This document shows positions 17,897 to 25,866 of a stretch of 64,000 bases of DNA, in pieces. Under the pieces are notes generated by a model that ran no database searches, had not been told where the DNA came from, and was given only the letters and a program-made list of their open reading frames with translations. Where the stretch lies: assembly GCF_000158095.2 (NCBI RefSeq), contig NZ_CM011002.1, forward strand, positions 1,379,228-1,443,227. The letters are read 5' to 3'. A program made the position numbers and the translations under genes. Positions within the stretch are counted from its first letter, which is position 1, and every line of letters starts with the position of its first letter. Source of the stretch: Roseibium alexandrii DFL-11 (GTDB lineage Bacteria > Pseudomonadota > Alphaproteobacteria > Rhizobiales > Stappiaceae).

Positions 17897-18447
17897 CAAA
17901 ATCTCCGTTGTATTTCGGGGTCGGTGAAGCCCATCATGGTCTGCGTCAGCTGCGCTGCTCTTGCGGGCTCCATTTCATCCAGGATCGCGCTGGCAACACG
18001 TGCTTTCAGCTTCAAAAGAACGCCGACCGCAGCTTCTTCTTCGGTGGTGGAAAGCTGTTCTGCCGCAGCGGTCGGACGCATCCGGCCTATGATGCTGACG
18101 ACCTGGTCCTCGACCTGCTCGAGAAGCTGTTCCCTGCGCTCCACCCAGGCCTCGAACTCGCGTTCCTTGCGTTGCAACTCGGCAATCCGTGCCTGGAGGC
18201 GCCCTTCCAGGGCAATCATCTTCCAAGTCTGCCATTGGATTCGGGCGTCGCTCGCCTCTTCAGCGATGTTCTTGCAGTAAAGCTGGCTGTCGCGATACGG
18301 AATGGCTGGCTGAGCCGGGGCGACTGTGGCTTCCCGCGGCTTTTCCGGCGGCATTTGTGCCTGCGCCGCGCTCCCCGCGCAGATCAGTTGAACAGCCAGG
18401 CATGTCAGAACACCGGCTTTTCGGCATTCAGCCACGAATTTAGACAT
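17896..18447 (-). CDS. motE: Motility chaperone MotE
   Basis: MotE is a periplasmic protein described in Sinorhizobium meliloti as a dedicated chaperone for MotC. The gene is identified mainly by position (after flgI and before flgH, the rhizobial order) and build. It has a signal peptide, ACLAVQLICAGSAAQA-like in the window (LTCLAVQLICAGSAAQA). A Cys (YCKNIAEEASDARI) follows, then a central coiled coil with IALEGRLQARIAELQRKERE, and a C-terminal MgtE_N-like domain with VASAILDEMEPARAAQLTQT. The ATG at 18447 gives 183 residues; a GTG 6 bp upstream has closer spacing to AAAGGA and could also be used. A dyad element is 52 bp upstream. Confidence 0.82.
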   Translation of the reverse strand: MSKFVAECRKAGVLTCLAVQLICAGSAAQAQMPPEKPREATVAPAQPAIPYRDSQLYCKNIAEEASDARIQWQTWKMIALEGRLQARIAELQRKEREFEAWVERREQLLEQVEDQVVSIIGRMRPTAAAEQLSTTEEEAAVGVLLKLKARVASAILDEMEPARAAQLTQTMMGFTDPEIQRRF

Positions 18448-18498
18448 GAACACATTGTCCTTTGCGAGTGACCCGTTTGACTGGACAATCGCCGATCG

Positions 18499-18513
18499 AG
18501 CTTGCGCGAGGCT
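18499..18513 (-). promoter_or_regulatory. Flagellar dyad element upstream of motE
   Basis: The coding strand reads AGCCTCGCGCAAGCT, 52 bp before the motE ATG and just downstream of the flgI terminator, so motE-flgH-fliL-fliP has its own promoter. A second box, GCGATTGT, follows after 6 bases. Confidence 0.62.
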
Positions 18514-18530
18514 GTTGGTGTCTTGAATGC

Positions 18531-18557
18531 AAAAAAGCGCCGCGAAACCGCGGCGCC
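18531..18557 (-). terminator. Intrinsic terminator after flgI
   Basis: On the minus strand GCGCCGCG-GTTT-CGCGGCGC is followed by TTTTTTGC. It lies 36 bp after the flgI stop and ends the flgB-flgI unit. Confidence 0.9.
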
Positions 18558-18593
18558 TTTGTTCGTTGATGCGTACCTACAGAGCTAGCTGGT

Positions 18594-19691
18594 TTATTGA
18601 ACGACCAATTCCGCCTGAAGAGCCCCGGCTGTCTTGATCGCCTGCAGGATTGCGATGATCCCGGTCGGGCGAAGGCCAATCCGGTTGAGGCCCCGCACCA
18701 ATGTCGGAAGGTCCGTTCCACCGACAACCGCAAGACGCCCGCCGGTTTCCTGCGCATCCACATAAGTCCTCGGGACTACAACAGTTTCGCCCTGAGAGAA
18801 CGGTGCTGGCTGGGAAACTTCAGGCGCTTCCGAAATCCGGACTGTCAGGTTGCCGTGGGTGATTGCAACGGTTGAAATCTGAACGTCCTTGCCAATCACG
18901 ACCGTTCCCGTGCGCTCATCAATCACGACCTTGGCGCTCTGGTCTGGCCGGACGCGGATGGATTCTATTTCCGCGATAAAACGGGTCAAGCTCACCTTCG
19001 GCGGTGGCGTCAGATCAACGGACCGGTAATCGCGCTCCTTTGCCACCCGCACCCCATAGCGCTCCCGGGTGTACCGGTTGATTGCGTCGGTGATCCGGAC
19101 AGCCGTTTTGAAATCCGGATTGGACAGTTCCAGCACAAGATCGGGAATTTGCGAAAACTTCGCCGGCAGGTTCCGCTCGATAAGCCCGCCATTCGGGATA
19201 CGGCCGACGGTTGGAATTCCCTGGGTCAAGCTTTCCGCAGCACCAAGTTCTGCGAAGCCCGACACTGCAACCGGTCCTTGAGCTACAGCGTAAATCTGAC
19301 CATCCGCACCAAGCAACGGTGTGGCAACGAGTGTGCCGCCTGCCAATGACGTGGCATCGCCCAACGACGAGACGCTGATATCGATGGACGATCCCTTGCC
19401 GATGAAAGACGGCATCTCGGCAGTCACGACCACTGCAGCGACATTTCTCGTTCGCAGCCGCGTATCGCGAACATTAACACCAAGACTGTCGAGCATGGAT
19501 TGAAGTGACTGCTCGGTGAAGGGAGAGTTGCGCAACGTATCGCCAGACCCCTTCAGACCAATAACCAGGCCGTAACCGACCAACTGGTTGTCACGCACAC
19601 CTTGCAACGTGGCGATATCCTTGATCCGCACCATCGCGGTCGCCGGTACAGCGGTCAAAACCGCCAACAGGCAAATGAACATACGGAACAT
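18594..19691 (-). CDS. flgI: Flagellar P-ring protein FlgI
   Basis: FlgI forms the periplasmic P ring around the rod. The 365-residue protein has a signal peptide (FICLLAVLTAVPATA) and the strongly conserved start of the mature protein, VRIKDIATLQGVRDNQLVGY followed by GLVIGLKGSGDTL. Later signatures are SVSSLGDATSLAGGTLVATP and the C-terminal RGLNRIGLRPTGIIAILQAI. It follows flgA by 3 bp and ends the operon at a strong terminator. Confidence 0.97.
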   Translation of the reverse strand: MFRMFICLLAVLTAVPATAMVRIKDIATLQGVRDNQLVGYGLVIGLKGSGDTLRNSPFTEQSLQSMLDSLGVNVRDTRLRTRNVAAVVVTAEMPSFIGKGSSIDISVSSLGDATSLAGGTLVATPLLGADGQIYAVAQGPVAVSGFAELGAAESLTQGIPTVGRIPNGGLIERNLPAKFSQIPDLVLELSNPDFKTAVRITDAINRYTRERYGVRVAKERDYRSVDLTPPPKVSLTRFIAEIESIRVRPDQSAKVVIDERTGTVVIGKDVQISTVAITHGNLTVRISEAPEVSQPAPFSQGETVVVPRTYVDAQETGGRLAVVGGTDLPTLVRGLNRIGLRPTGIIAILQAIKTAGALQAELVVQ

Positions 19692-19694
19692 AAA

Positions 19695-20153
19695 TCAATT
19701 CTCCACGCGGATCGTGCCGTCCTGCTGAACTCTTCCGGACACGACCAAACCGCTGTCGACGTTTCGAACACGCACGAAACTGCCCGCGCCGCCGTTCTGC
19801 AGAGCCTCGACCTGCATGACGATGACCAGTCCTTGTTCCTGAAACACAAGCCGGGCCGGTTCGCCCCGCTTGACCAGCAACGGTTGTTCGACCGAATTGA
19901 TCGGAATTGGTTGTCCGGGCAAAAGCGTTCGGCGGGTCACCTGTCCGACCAGCTGGCTCCGATGTGATGCAACCGCGAACTGTGTTGCTGTGCGGCTGGG
20001 GAACTTGCGCTCCACCAAGTCCCGGTGGCCGATTTCACTACCAGCCGGGATCGTCTGGCGGGCGACCGGCAATTCAATGCTCGCCGCGAATGCCGAAGGA
20101 GCTGCGGTTAGCATAGCCAAACAGAAGGCGACGAGTTTCAGGGCTTTGGTCAT
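19695..20153 (-). CDS. flgA: P-ring assembly chaperone FlgA
   Basis: FlgA is the periplasmic chaperone for FlgI polymerisation. The 152-residue protein has a signal peptide (LVAFCLAMLTAAPSAFAA) and an SAF-type domain with PVARQTIPAGSEIGHRDLVE, and RRTLLPGQPIPINSVEQPLL. The C-terminus VRVRNVDSGLVVSGRVQQDG is a typical FlgA end. It belongs between flgG and flgI. Confidence 0.93.
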   Translation of the reverse strand: MTKALKLVAFCLAMLTAAPSAFAASIELPVARQTIPAGSEIGHRDLVERKFPSRTATQFAVASHRSQLVGQVTRRTLLPGQPIPINSVEQPLLVKRGEPARLVFQEQGLVIVMQVEALQNGGAGSFVRVRNVDSGLVVSGRVQQDGTIRVEN

Positions 20154-20171
20154 TTCGTGAACCGCCTTTTT

Positions 20172-20960
20172 CTAGCGGATGCCATTGGTCACGGTATTGG
20201 CCATTTCATCCGCCGCTTTCATGACCTTCGAATTCATTTCATACCCGCGCTGGGCGGAAATGAGTGCCGTGATTTCCTTCACAGGATCGACATTGGAAGA
20301 TTCCAGATACCCTTGCCGCACCACGCCAAAACCAGGATCACCCGGCACTCCGGCTACCGGAGCCCCTGAGGCCGGCGTCTCCCGGAAGAGGTTTCCACCA
20401 ACGGGTTCGAGACCAACATCATTTGCAAAGTTGGCAAGAGACAGCTGGCCGATTTCACGTGGCTGGATCTCGCCATCGATCTTGGAGTACACCTGCCCGG
20501 TTTCGTTGATCACCACTTCGATGGTTTCTTCAGGAACGATAATTGCCGGTTCAACTGTGTAGCCATCGATGGTCACCAGGCGGCCATCCGCGTTTTTGTT
20601 GAAAGATCCGGCCCGGGTGTAAAGACTTTCATCGTCCGGGCCGGTAATTTCAAACCAGCCTCGGCCGTCCAGCGCGATATCGAACTGGTTGCCCGTGTTG
20701 GTCAGCGGTCCCTGCATATGCAGTTTCCGGATACCGGCGGTCTTTACACCAAGACCCAGCTGCGCTCCTTCAGGAACCGGATCTTCGCCACCGCGGTTGG
20801 GCACGCCTTGAAGACGCTCTGCTTGATAAAGAAGGTCTGAGAATTCCGCCTGCGCCCGTTTGAACGACGTCGTGTTCATATTGGCGATGTTGTTGGCAAC
20901 AACCTCAACATTGAGCTGCTGGGCGCTCATGCCGGTTGCAGCGATGGCAAGGGCTTTCAT
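20172..20960 (-). CDS. flgG: Distal rod protein FlgG
   Basis: FlgG forms the distal rod. The ATG at 20960 ([20 protein letters not shown]) is preceded by AGGAGACG and gives 262 residues, the usual length; a longer frame upstream adds a tail not found in the family. Signatures are [20 protein letters not shown] at the N-terminus, ARDGSF-like [20 protein letters not shown] in the middle, and [20 protein letters not shown] at the C-terminus. Confidence 0.97.
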   Translation of the reverse strand: MKALAIAATGMSAQQLNVEVVANNIANMNTTSFKRAQAEFSDLLYQAERLQGVPNRGGEDPVPEGAQLGLGVKTAGIRKLHMQGPLTNTGNQFDIALDGRGWFEITGPDDESLYTRAGSFNKNADGRLVTIDGYTVEPAIIVPEETIEVVINETGQVYSKIDGEIQPREIGQLSLANFANDVGLEPVGGNLFRETPASGAPVAGVPGDPGFGVVRQGYLESSNVDPVKEITALISAQRGYEMNSKVMKAADEMANTVTNGIR

Positions 20961-21027
20961 TTCTACGTCTCCTGAATTCGCCAAATCTGGTTGGCGATTA
21001 AATCGTGCTCGATAGAAGCGTGTTCGC

Positions 21028-21366
21028 TTAGATCGTCATCCGGCTGATTTCCTGATAGGCGGTCACTACCTTGTCGCGAATGGCAATGGCGGTTTGCAGA
21101 GTGGATTCTGCCTGCATGACAGCCTCAACAACCTGCTGAACGGAGGCTTGCCCATCGACGCCGGCGATTGCGGCTGCTTCACCGTTTTTCACTTTGTCGA
21201 TGGCTGACTGCGAGACCTCGGCCATGGCGTCCGAAAAAGACGGACCGGAGACGGCTTCAGTACCACCAAGCTCGGGCGTAGAGTTCATGTACCGGGTGGT
21301 CGAGGAGGATTTAAGAATACCGTCGCTCGATGCCGCAGATGTCAGCGCGGAGATTTCGTTGATCAT
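21028..21366 (-). CDS. fliE: Hook-basal body protein FliE
   Basis: FliE joins the MS ring to the rod. The 112-residue protein has the conserved C-terminal half: [40 protein letters not shown] and MTI. The N-terminus is variable, as usual. It starts 3 bp after flgC and precedes flgG by about 70 bp. Confidence 0.93.
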   Translation of the reverse strand: MINEISALTSAASSDGILKSSSTTRYMNSTPELGGTEAVSGPSFSDAMAEVSQSAIDKVKNGEAAAIAGVDGQASVQQVVEAVMQAESTLQTAIAIRDKVVTAYQEISRMTI

Positions 21367-21368
21367 GA

Positions 21369-21785
21369 TCAGTTCCTCAACAGGTCGATGTGGCGCATGA
21401 CCATTTCGCGGGCCTGCGTCATGACTTTCAAATTGGCTTCGTAGGTCCGATTGGTTTCGCGCATGTCCGCGAGTTCCATCAGCGTGTTGACGTTGGGCAT
21501 TTTCACATATCCATCAACGTCCGCCGCAGGGTGGCCCGGATCGTATTCAACGGTGAATGGCGCCTTGTCAGTGCCAATCCCCTTGACTGCAACCAGATTG
21601 GCCTGGGTTACGCGATTGAATTCGCTTTCAAAGGTGATCGTCTTGCGCCGATAGGGATCGTCGCCAGAAGCCTCACCAGTGGAGCGGGCATTGGCGAGGT
21701 TTTCGGAAACAATCCGCATCCGGTCGGACTGAGCCTTCAGGCCAGAAGCGGCAATTTGCAGTGTGGCGGAAAGAGGGTCGGACAT
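21369..21785 (-). CDS. flgC: Proximal rod protein FlgC
   Basis: FlgC is a proximal rod subunit. The 138-residue protein shows LQIAASGLKAQSDRMRIVSE and NLANARSTG near the start, then PYRRKTITFE, VKMPNVNTLMELADMRETNR and TYEANLKVMTQAREM, all standard for FlgC. It lies 19 bp after flgB. Confidence 0.96.
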   Translation of the reverse strand: MSDPLSATLQIAASGLKAQSDRMRIVSENLANARSTGEASGDDPYRRKTITFESEFNRVTQANLVAVKGIGTDKAPFTVEYDPGHPAADVDGYVKMPNVNTLMELADMRETNRTYEANLKVMTQAREMVMRHIDLLRN

Positions 21786-21804
21786 GAGTTCAGATCACTT
21801 TGGC

Positions 21805-22185
21805 TTAGGGACGAACGGCTGCGAGGTACATTTTGTGAAACGACTTGGCGATGCTGGCGTTCAACGAATGGTCGCGCGCGACCTCGCCGGCTTTCATCAG
21901 CTCCTGCTCCAGGCTCACGGAGTTGCCGGAATGGGTGACGTTCCAGCTGTCGGCTTTCTCCATGTCTGAGGCTTTGGCTGCCTCCATGGTCTGGCCCAGA
22001 TGGCTTCCATGGGTCGCGGTCATGGCAAGATGAGTTTTGCTGATCACCGAAACGAAAGGCTCAACATCTTTGGCACCAAAACCAGGGGTGTTGGCATTGG
22101 CGATGTTCTCAGCAATCGCGGCCTGACGGACAGACAGCCATTCGTTGTTTTGCGAGACCAGTTTGTTCAGGAACACCGGTTCCAT
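21805..22185 (-). CDS. flgB: Proximal rod protein FlgB
   Basis: FlgB is a proximal rod subunit. The ATG at 22185 (MEPVFLNKLVSQNNEWLSVR) has a GGAGG site 7 bp upstream and gives 126 residues, the normal length; the open frame extends upstream but runs through the promoter element. QAAIAENIANANTPGFGAKD is the rod signature. It is the first gene of flgB-flgC-fliE-flgG-flgA-flgI. fliI and flgF, which precede flgB in rhizobia, are not here: the next gene is a divergent non-flagellar one. Confidence 0.95.
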   Translation of the reverse strand: MEPVFLNKLVSQNNEWLSVRQAAIAENIANANTPGFGAKDVEPFVSVISKTHLAMTATHGSHLGQTMEAAKASDMEKADSWNVTHSGNSVSLEQELMKAGEVARDHSLNASIAKSFHKMYLAAVRP

Positions 22186-22231
22186 CGAATACCTCCATTC
22201 AGCCGGGATTGGTGCCAGTTCTAAAAGTCCA

Positions 22232-22246
22232 AGCTTGTCCGAGGCT
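22232..22246 (-). promoter_or_regulatory. Flagellar dyad element upstream of flgB
   Basis: The coding strand reads AGCCTCGGACAAGCT, 47 bp before the flgB start. It is the rightmost of the six copies and lies in the divergent region shared with the gene at 22365. Confidence 0.58.
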
Positions 22247-22364
22247 GGCCCTTTGCCAATTCGCGCCGCAAGGTCCGCACAACCTCCATGGGCGACGGAT
22301 GATGCTTCAAGATTTGAAACCCGCACATTTACATGCACCCGGATTGGAATGACCGGAGATCCCT

Positions 22365-22937
22365 ATGACCCAGCGCTGGCGCCCGATCGGCACCTCATTG
22401 ACAGCAAGCCCTTTTCGTCATCGCCTTTATAAGCGTGTCCTGAAGCCAGCTATTGTAGGGCTGGCAGCACTTGCCGGCACAGGTGTGGCGTCGTCCGCAA
22501 CCGCCCAACCGGTCAACTGTGATGCCTATGCCCGCTCTTACGCGAATGCTCATGTCAATCCCGATCCGGCTGATTTGAACATCTACGAAAACGGCGCACG
22601 CGGAGCTGTGGCCGGAGGAATTTGGGATGGTCCGAGCGGTGCAAGGCGAGGTGCGGCCATTGGCGGGGCGCTTAGCGTTCTCGATTATCTGGGAAGTTAT
22701 CCGGCGGGCTGGCAAAGCCTTTATGACCTCGCCTATCAACGCTGCGCCAACGAACAGTCGGGCGTTACCCACCGGCCGACCACGCTCGGTGATCCCAACT
22801 ATTATGGCCGGCCCCTCATTCGGGGTCAGGAACCACCGGCGGCCTTGGAGCCACGGCCTGAACTTGCACCGCCCCCGCCTATGCCGCCTGCGGCATCTCC
22901 CCCGCCTATGCCGCCTGCGGCATCTCCCCGCCGCTGA
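22365..22937 (+). CDS. Secreted proline-rich hypothetical protein
   Basis: I do not recognise a named family. The 190-residue protein has a positively charged start, a hydrophobic segment (ILKPAIVGLAALAGTGVASS-like, about residues 25-47) that looks like a signal peptide ending near SATAQP, and two Cys residues. A glycine-rich stretch (GARGAVAGGIWDG and GARRGAAIGGAL) resembles a glycine-zipper segment. The C-terminus is proline-rich with two perfect copies of PPPMPPAAS. It starts the plus-strand block, divergent from flgB, and PilZ follows 8 bp later. Confidence 0.6.
   Translation: MTQRWRPIGTSLTASPFRHRLYKRVLKPAIVGLAALAGTGVASSATAQPVNCDAYARSYANAHVNPDPADLNIYENGARGAVAGGIWDGPSGARRGAAIGGALSVLDYLGSYPAGWQSLYDLAYQRCANEQSGVTHRPTTLGDPNYYGRPLIRGQEPPAALEPRPELAPPPPMPPAASPPPMPPAASPRR
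22872..22925 (+). repeat. Two perfect 27-bp tandem repeats in coding sequence
   Basis: The unit at 22872-22898 is repeated exactly at 22899-22925, encoding PPPMPPAAS twice. Each unit also contains the inverted repeat ATGCCGC-CT-GCGGCAT, so the repeat number could vary by slippage. Confidence 0.9.
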
Positions 22938-22945
22938 GGTCTCAG

Positions 22946-23314
22946 ATGTTCAAAGGATTATGCTTGAACCGGCAAGCAACAATGGATGCCGTTCAAAAGC
23001 GGTTGTTTCCGCGCCGTCGGACTCGCCTGCGCCCTGCAAAACTCGCCAGCTTGACCAACGAATACATTTGCGACTGCACCACGCGTGACATCTCCGCGGG
23101 TGGCCTTCGTATTCTCCTGAATGAAGACATACCGCTGCCGAAGGAGTTCTATGTTTTTGATGTGAACGAGCGGACGATCGCGGAAGTCCGCCTGAGTTGG
23201 CGGGACGGACTGGAGGCCGGGGTTGCCTATCTGGTTCCCCCAGCCTCGATCAGCTTCTACGAAAACACCGGTGTCCGCCGCCTCGCACAACGGTTTTATG
23301 CCGTTGAAGATTAG
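22946..23314 (+). CDS. PilZ-domain protein
   Basis: This is a probable cyclic-di-GMP receptor of the PilZ family. The 122-residue protein has the arginine motif in LFPRRRTRLRPAKL (RxxxR) and the second motif DISAGG (DxSxxG) in TTRDISAGGLRILLNEDIPL, both intact. No other domain is present, so it may act by binding a partner. It lies next to the flagellar cluster, which would suit a motility brake, but no partner can be named. It follows the gene at 22365 by 8 bp with a GAGG site, and its stop is 6 bp from that of the convergent hydrolase. Confidence 0.8.
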   Translation: MFKGLCLNRQATMDAVQKRLFPRRRTRLRPAKLASLTNEYICDCTTRDISAGGLRILLNEDIPLPKEFYVFDVNERTIAEVRLSWRDGLEAGVAYLVPPASISFYENTGVRRLAQRFYAVED

Positions 23315-23320
23315 ATGCAG

Positions 23321-24127
23321 TTAAGATAGCAGCTCACTTGTCAGGGGGCTTGCCGGGTCAATCAGCCCCTCGATGACATCGAAATGATGTTTGCCTTCGT
23401 CTACAAAAACTTTGGCGCTGTCCCAGGCTTCCGCCAACAGCTGTGACTGGCGAATAAATTCAGGCCGCTCATCACCGCCAACCCACGCCGTCACAGGGCA
23501 GTCTTTGGCAGGTGCCTGCAAAGCAGCGCTTTCCTTCACCGCGTCAGCATCGGTGAGCAAGAAGTCATCATTCATCGACGTCTTCATCAAGGGCCGAAGA
23601 TCATGCAGGCCACTGATGGAGACTACCTTTTCGATGCGCTCAAGCACTTCCGGATTAAGCGGTGTATCCTCACAAATCATGCGGCTCACAAGATGCCCCC
23701 CTGCCGAATGGCCTGACAGATGGATTGGACCTTCGACCCGCCGCGCGGCTTTATTGAGTGCCCTGCCGATCTGTGCCGTAATCTGGGGGATACGGACGTT
23801 TGGCGCCAATTCATAGCTTGGCAAACAGACAGACCAACCGCTTCGAAGCGCCCCCCGCGCCAAATGCGACCAGTAGGATTTGTCAAAGCGGCGCCAGTAG
23901 CCGCCATGCACAAAGACCAACAGCCCCTTGCTTTTGTCCTCGGAGTGAAACAGATCAAGCCGCTGACGGTCCGTGTCACCGTAAATGATATCGATGTCTT
24001 TTTTAATCCAGCCCGAGCGGAAATCGAGGGCTTCATCGGCCCACCGCCCCGGATAGCTTTGGGCGTTCTCAATATAGGCGCCATTTTCGTAAGCATCATT
24101 CCAATCAAAGTCGGGCGAAGTCGTCAT
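23321..24127 (-). CDS. Alpha/beta hydrolase (arylformamidase/esterase-like)
   Basis: The ATG at 24127 (MTTSPDFDWNDAYENGAY) has AGGA 7 bp upstream and gives 268 residues. The oxyanion-hole motif is FVHGGYWRRFDK, the nucleophile elbow GHSAGG, and the likely catalytic His lies in KHHFDVIEGL near the C-terminus. HGGYW is typical of the kynurenine formamidase-type carboxylesterase group, so it may hydrolyse an amide or small ester. It is a single gene convergent with the PilZ gene and divergent from the acyl-CoA ligase. The substrate is unknown. Confidence 0.82.
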   Translation of the reverse strand: MTTSPDFDWNDAYENGAYIENAQSYPGRWADEALDFRSGWIKKDIDIIYGDTDRQRLDLFHSEDKSKGLLVFVHGGYWRRFDKSYWSHLARGALRSGWSVCLPSYELAPNVRIPQITAQIGRALNKAARRVEGPIHLSGHSAGGHLVSRMICEDTPLNPEVLERIEKVVSISGLHDLRPLMKTSMNDDFLLTDADAVKESAALQAPAKDCPVTAWVGGDERPEFIRQSQLLAEAWDSAKVFVDEGKHHFDVIEGLIDPASPLTSELLS

Positions 24128-24285
24128 AAAACCGTCCTGCAACTGCATGCGAAATTAAACCGGCACGCATCCTTGCATGATTTGGGCGGGAATTGAAATG
24201 GCCGATAGACCATTCATATTGCTTGTCAAATCAGACCCCTGCGCCCTAGGTTGTCATCACAGATTTCCAGGGAGGACCTCATCTG

Positions 24286-25866
24286 ATGATTGAGCGCTGT
24301 TCCAATCGCGTGGCGAACCTTGCGCACTTTTTAACACGCAACGCCAAGCGTTGGCCGGATCAACCCGCCATTGTCTGGGAAGACCAAACCTGGTCTTGGC
24401 AGAACCTTGATCACCGTGTTTCGGCCCTCTGCAGCGCCCTTTCCTCGGAATTCGGAATTGGCAAGGGCAACAGGATGTTGGTCCAGGCGCAGAACTCTCA
24501 TCAGATGATAGAGATCATGCTGGCGGCCTTCCGGCTCGGCGCTGTGTGGGTTCCGTGCAACTTCCGGCAGGCGCCAGGCGAAACCGCTTATGCGGCTGAA
24601 AAATCCAGGGCGACCATCTTGCTCTGTGATGCGGAGTATGCGGCCCAGGCTGAGGCTGTTGCAGCCGCCCGTCCGGATCTTTCAGGCATCGTTACAATTG
24701 GTGAAAGCGCGTTCGGCGTATCTTACGAGGCCTTGCTTGAAAAGCACGCTGGCGCGCGCGTCGCCAATGCGGAGGTCGTTCACAATGACCCGTGCTGGTT
24801 CTTCTTCACATCCGGCTCGACGGGGCGGCCAAAAGCGGTCGTTCTCACACACGGGCAAATCGGGTTCGTCGTTGTCAACTACATGGCCGATCTTTTACCC
24901 GGAACCAGCGAGTCCGACGCTTCGCTGGTGATTGCACCTCTATCTCATGGGGCAGGCCTTCAGTTGATTGCCCAGCTTTCTTGTGGGTCGGCGCACATCC
25001 TGATGCCGAAGGGCGGCTTCCGGCCGCATGACGCGTTCCAGCTGATTGAACGGCACAAGGTGTCCAACATGTTCACCGTACCAACCATCGTGAAGCGGCT
25101 GGTGGAAGATCCAGCCGTCGACCAATTCGATCACTCCAGCCTCCGCCACCTGATTTACGCCGGAGCGCCGATGTACCGCGAAGACCAGAAGCGGGCGCTG
25201 GAGACACTTGGACCGGTTCTTGTCCAATATTACGGTCTCGGAGAAGTCACGGGAAACATCACGGTGCTGCGGCCGGACGAACACAGCGTTGATGATGGGC
25301 CCAACGCAAAGGTCGGAACCTGCGGCGTGGAGCGAACTGGGATCGAAGTCAGCATTCAGGACGAGACCGGCAAGATCCTCGGGCCGAATGAGACCGGCGA
25401 GGTCTGCGTCGTAGGATCAGCCGTCTGCGCCGGGTATCTGGACGATGATGGCGCCAACGCCAAATCCTTCCGCAACGGCTGGTTCCGCACCGGCGACATC
25501 GGCCATTTGGACGAACAGCGCTATCTCTATCTGACCGGGCGGGCGTCGGACATGTACATCTCAGGCGGCTCGAATGTTTACCCCAAGGAGGTCGAAGAGA
25601 TCCTGCTGACCCATCCGGCGATCTCCGAGGTCGCGATTTTGGGCATCCCGGATCCGCAATGGGGAGAGGTTGGCCTCGCCGTCTGTGTAAAGGAGACTGG
25701 CCAACAAACGGATGCCGCCGAGCTCAGCGCGTTCCTCAAGGACAAAATTACCCGCTACAAGATGCCGGTACGTTATCTGTTCATCGAGGAAATGCCGACC
25801 AGCGCCTATGGCAAAATCACAAAGAAACTCGTGCGCGAATTTCTGACCGAAAAGGGCCTGCTGTGA
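24286..25866 (+). CDS. AMP-dependent acyl-CoA synthetase/ligase
   Basis: This enzyme activates a carboxylic acid to its CoA thioester using ATP. The 526-residue protein has the P-loop-like motif FFTSGSTGRPKAVVLTHGQ (about residues 174-192), the adenylate-forming core QYYGLGEVTGN, and the hinge/C-terminal region GWFRTGDIGHLDEQRYLYLT with YISGGSNVYPKEVEE. The C-terminal catalytic Lys is in TSAYGKITKK. The substrate cannot be told; long- or medium-chain fatty acids or aromatic acids are all possible. A GGAGG site precedes the ATG. The next gene overlaps its stop. Confidence 0.92.
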   Translation: MIERCSNRVANLAHFLTRNAKRWPDQPAIVWEDQTWSWQNLDHRVSALCSALSSEFGIGKGNRMLVQAQNSHQMIEIMLAAFRLGAVWVPCNFRQAPGETAYAAEKSRATILLCDAEYAAQAEAVAAARPDLSGIVTIGESAFGVSYEALLEKHAGARVANAEVVHNDPCWFFFTSGSTGRPKAVVLTHGQIGFVVVNYMADLLPGTSESDASLVIAPLSHGAGLQLIAQLSCGSAHILMPKGGFRPHDAFQLIERHKVSNMFTVPTIVKRLVEDPAVDQFDHSSLRHLIYAGAPMYREDQKRALETLGPVLVQYYGLGEVTGNITVLRPDEHSVDDGPNAKVGTCGVERTGIEVSIQDETGKILGPNETGEVCVVGSAVCAGYLDDDGANAKSFRNGWFRTGDIGHLDEQRYLYLTGRASDMYISGGSNVYPKEVEEILLTHPAISEVAILGIPDPQWGEVGLAVCVKETGQQTDAAELSAFLKDKITRYKMPVRYLFIEEMPTSAYGKITKKLVREFLTEKGLL

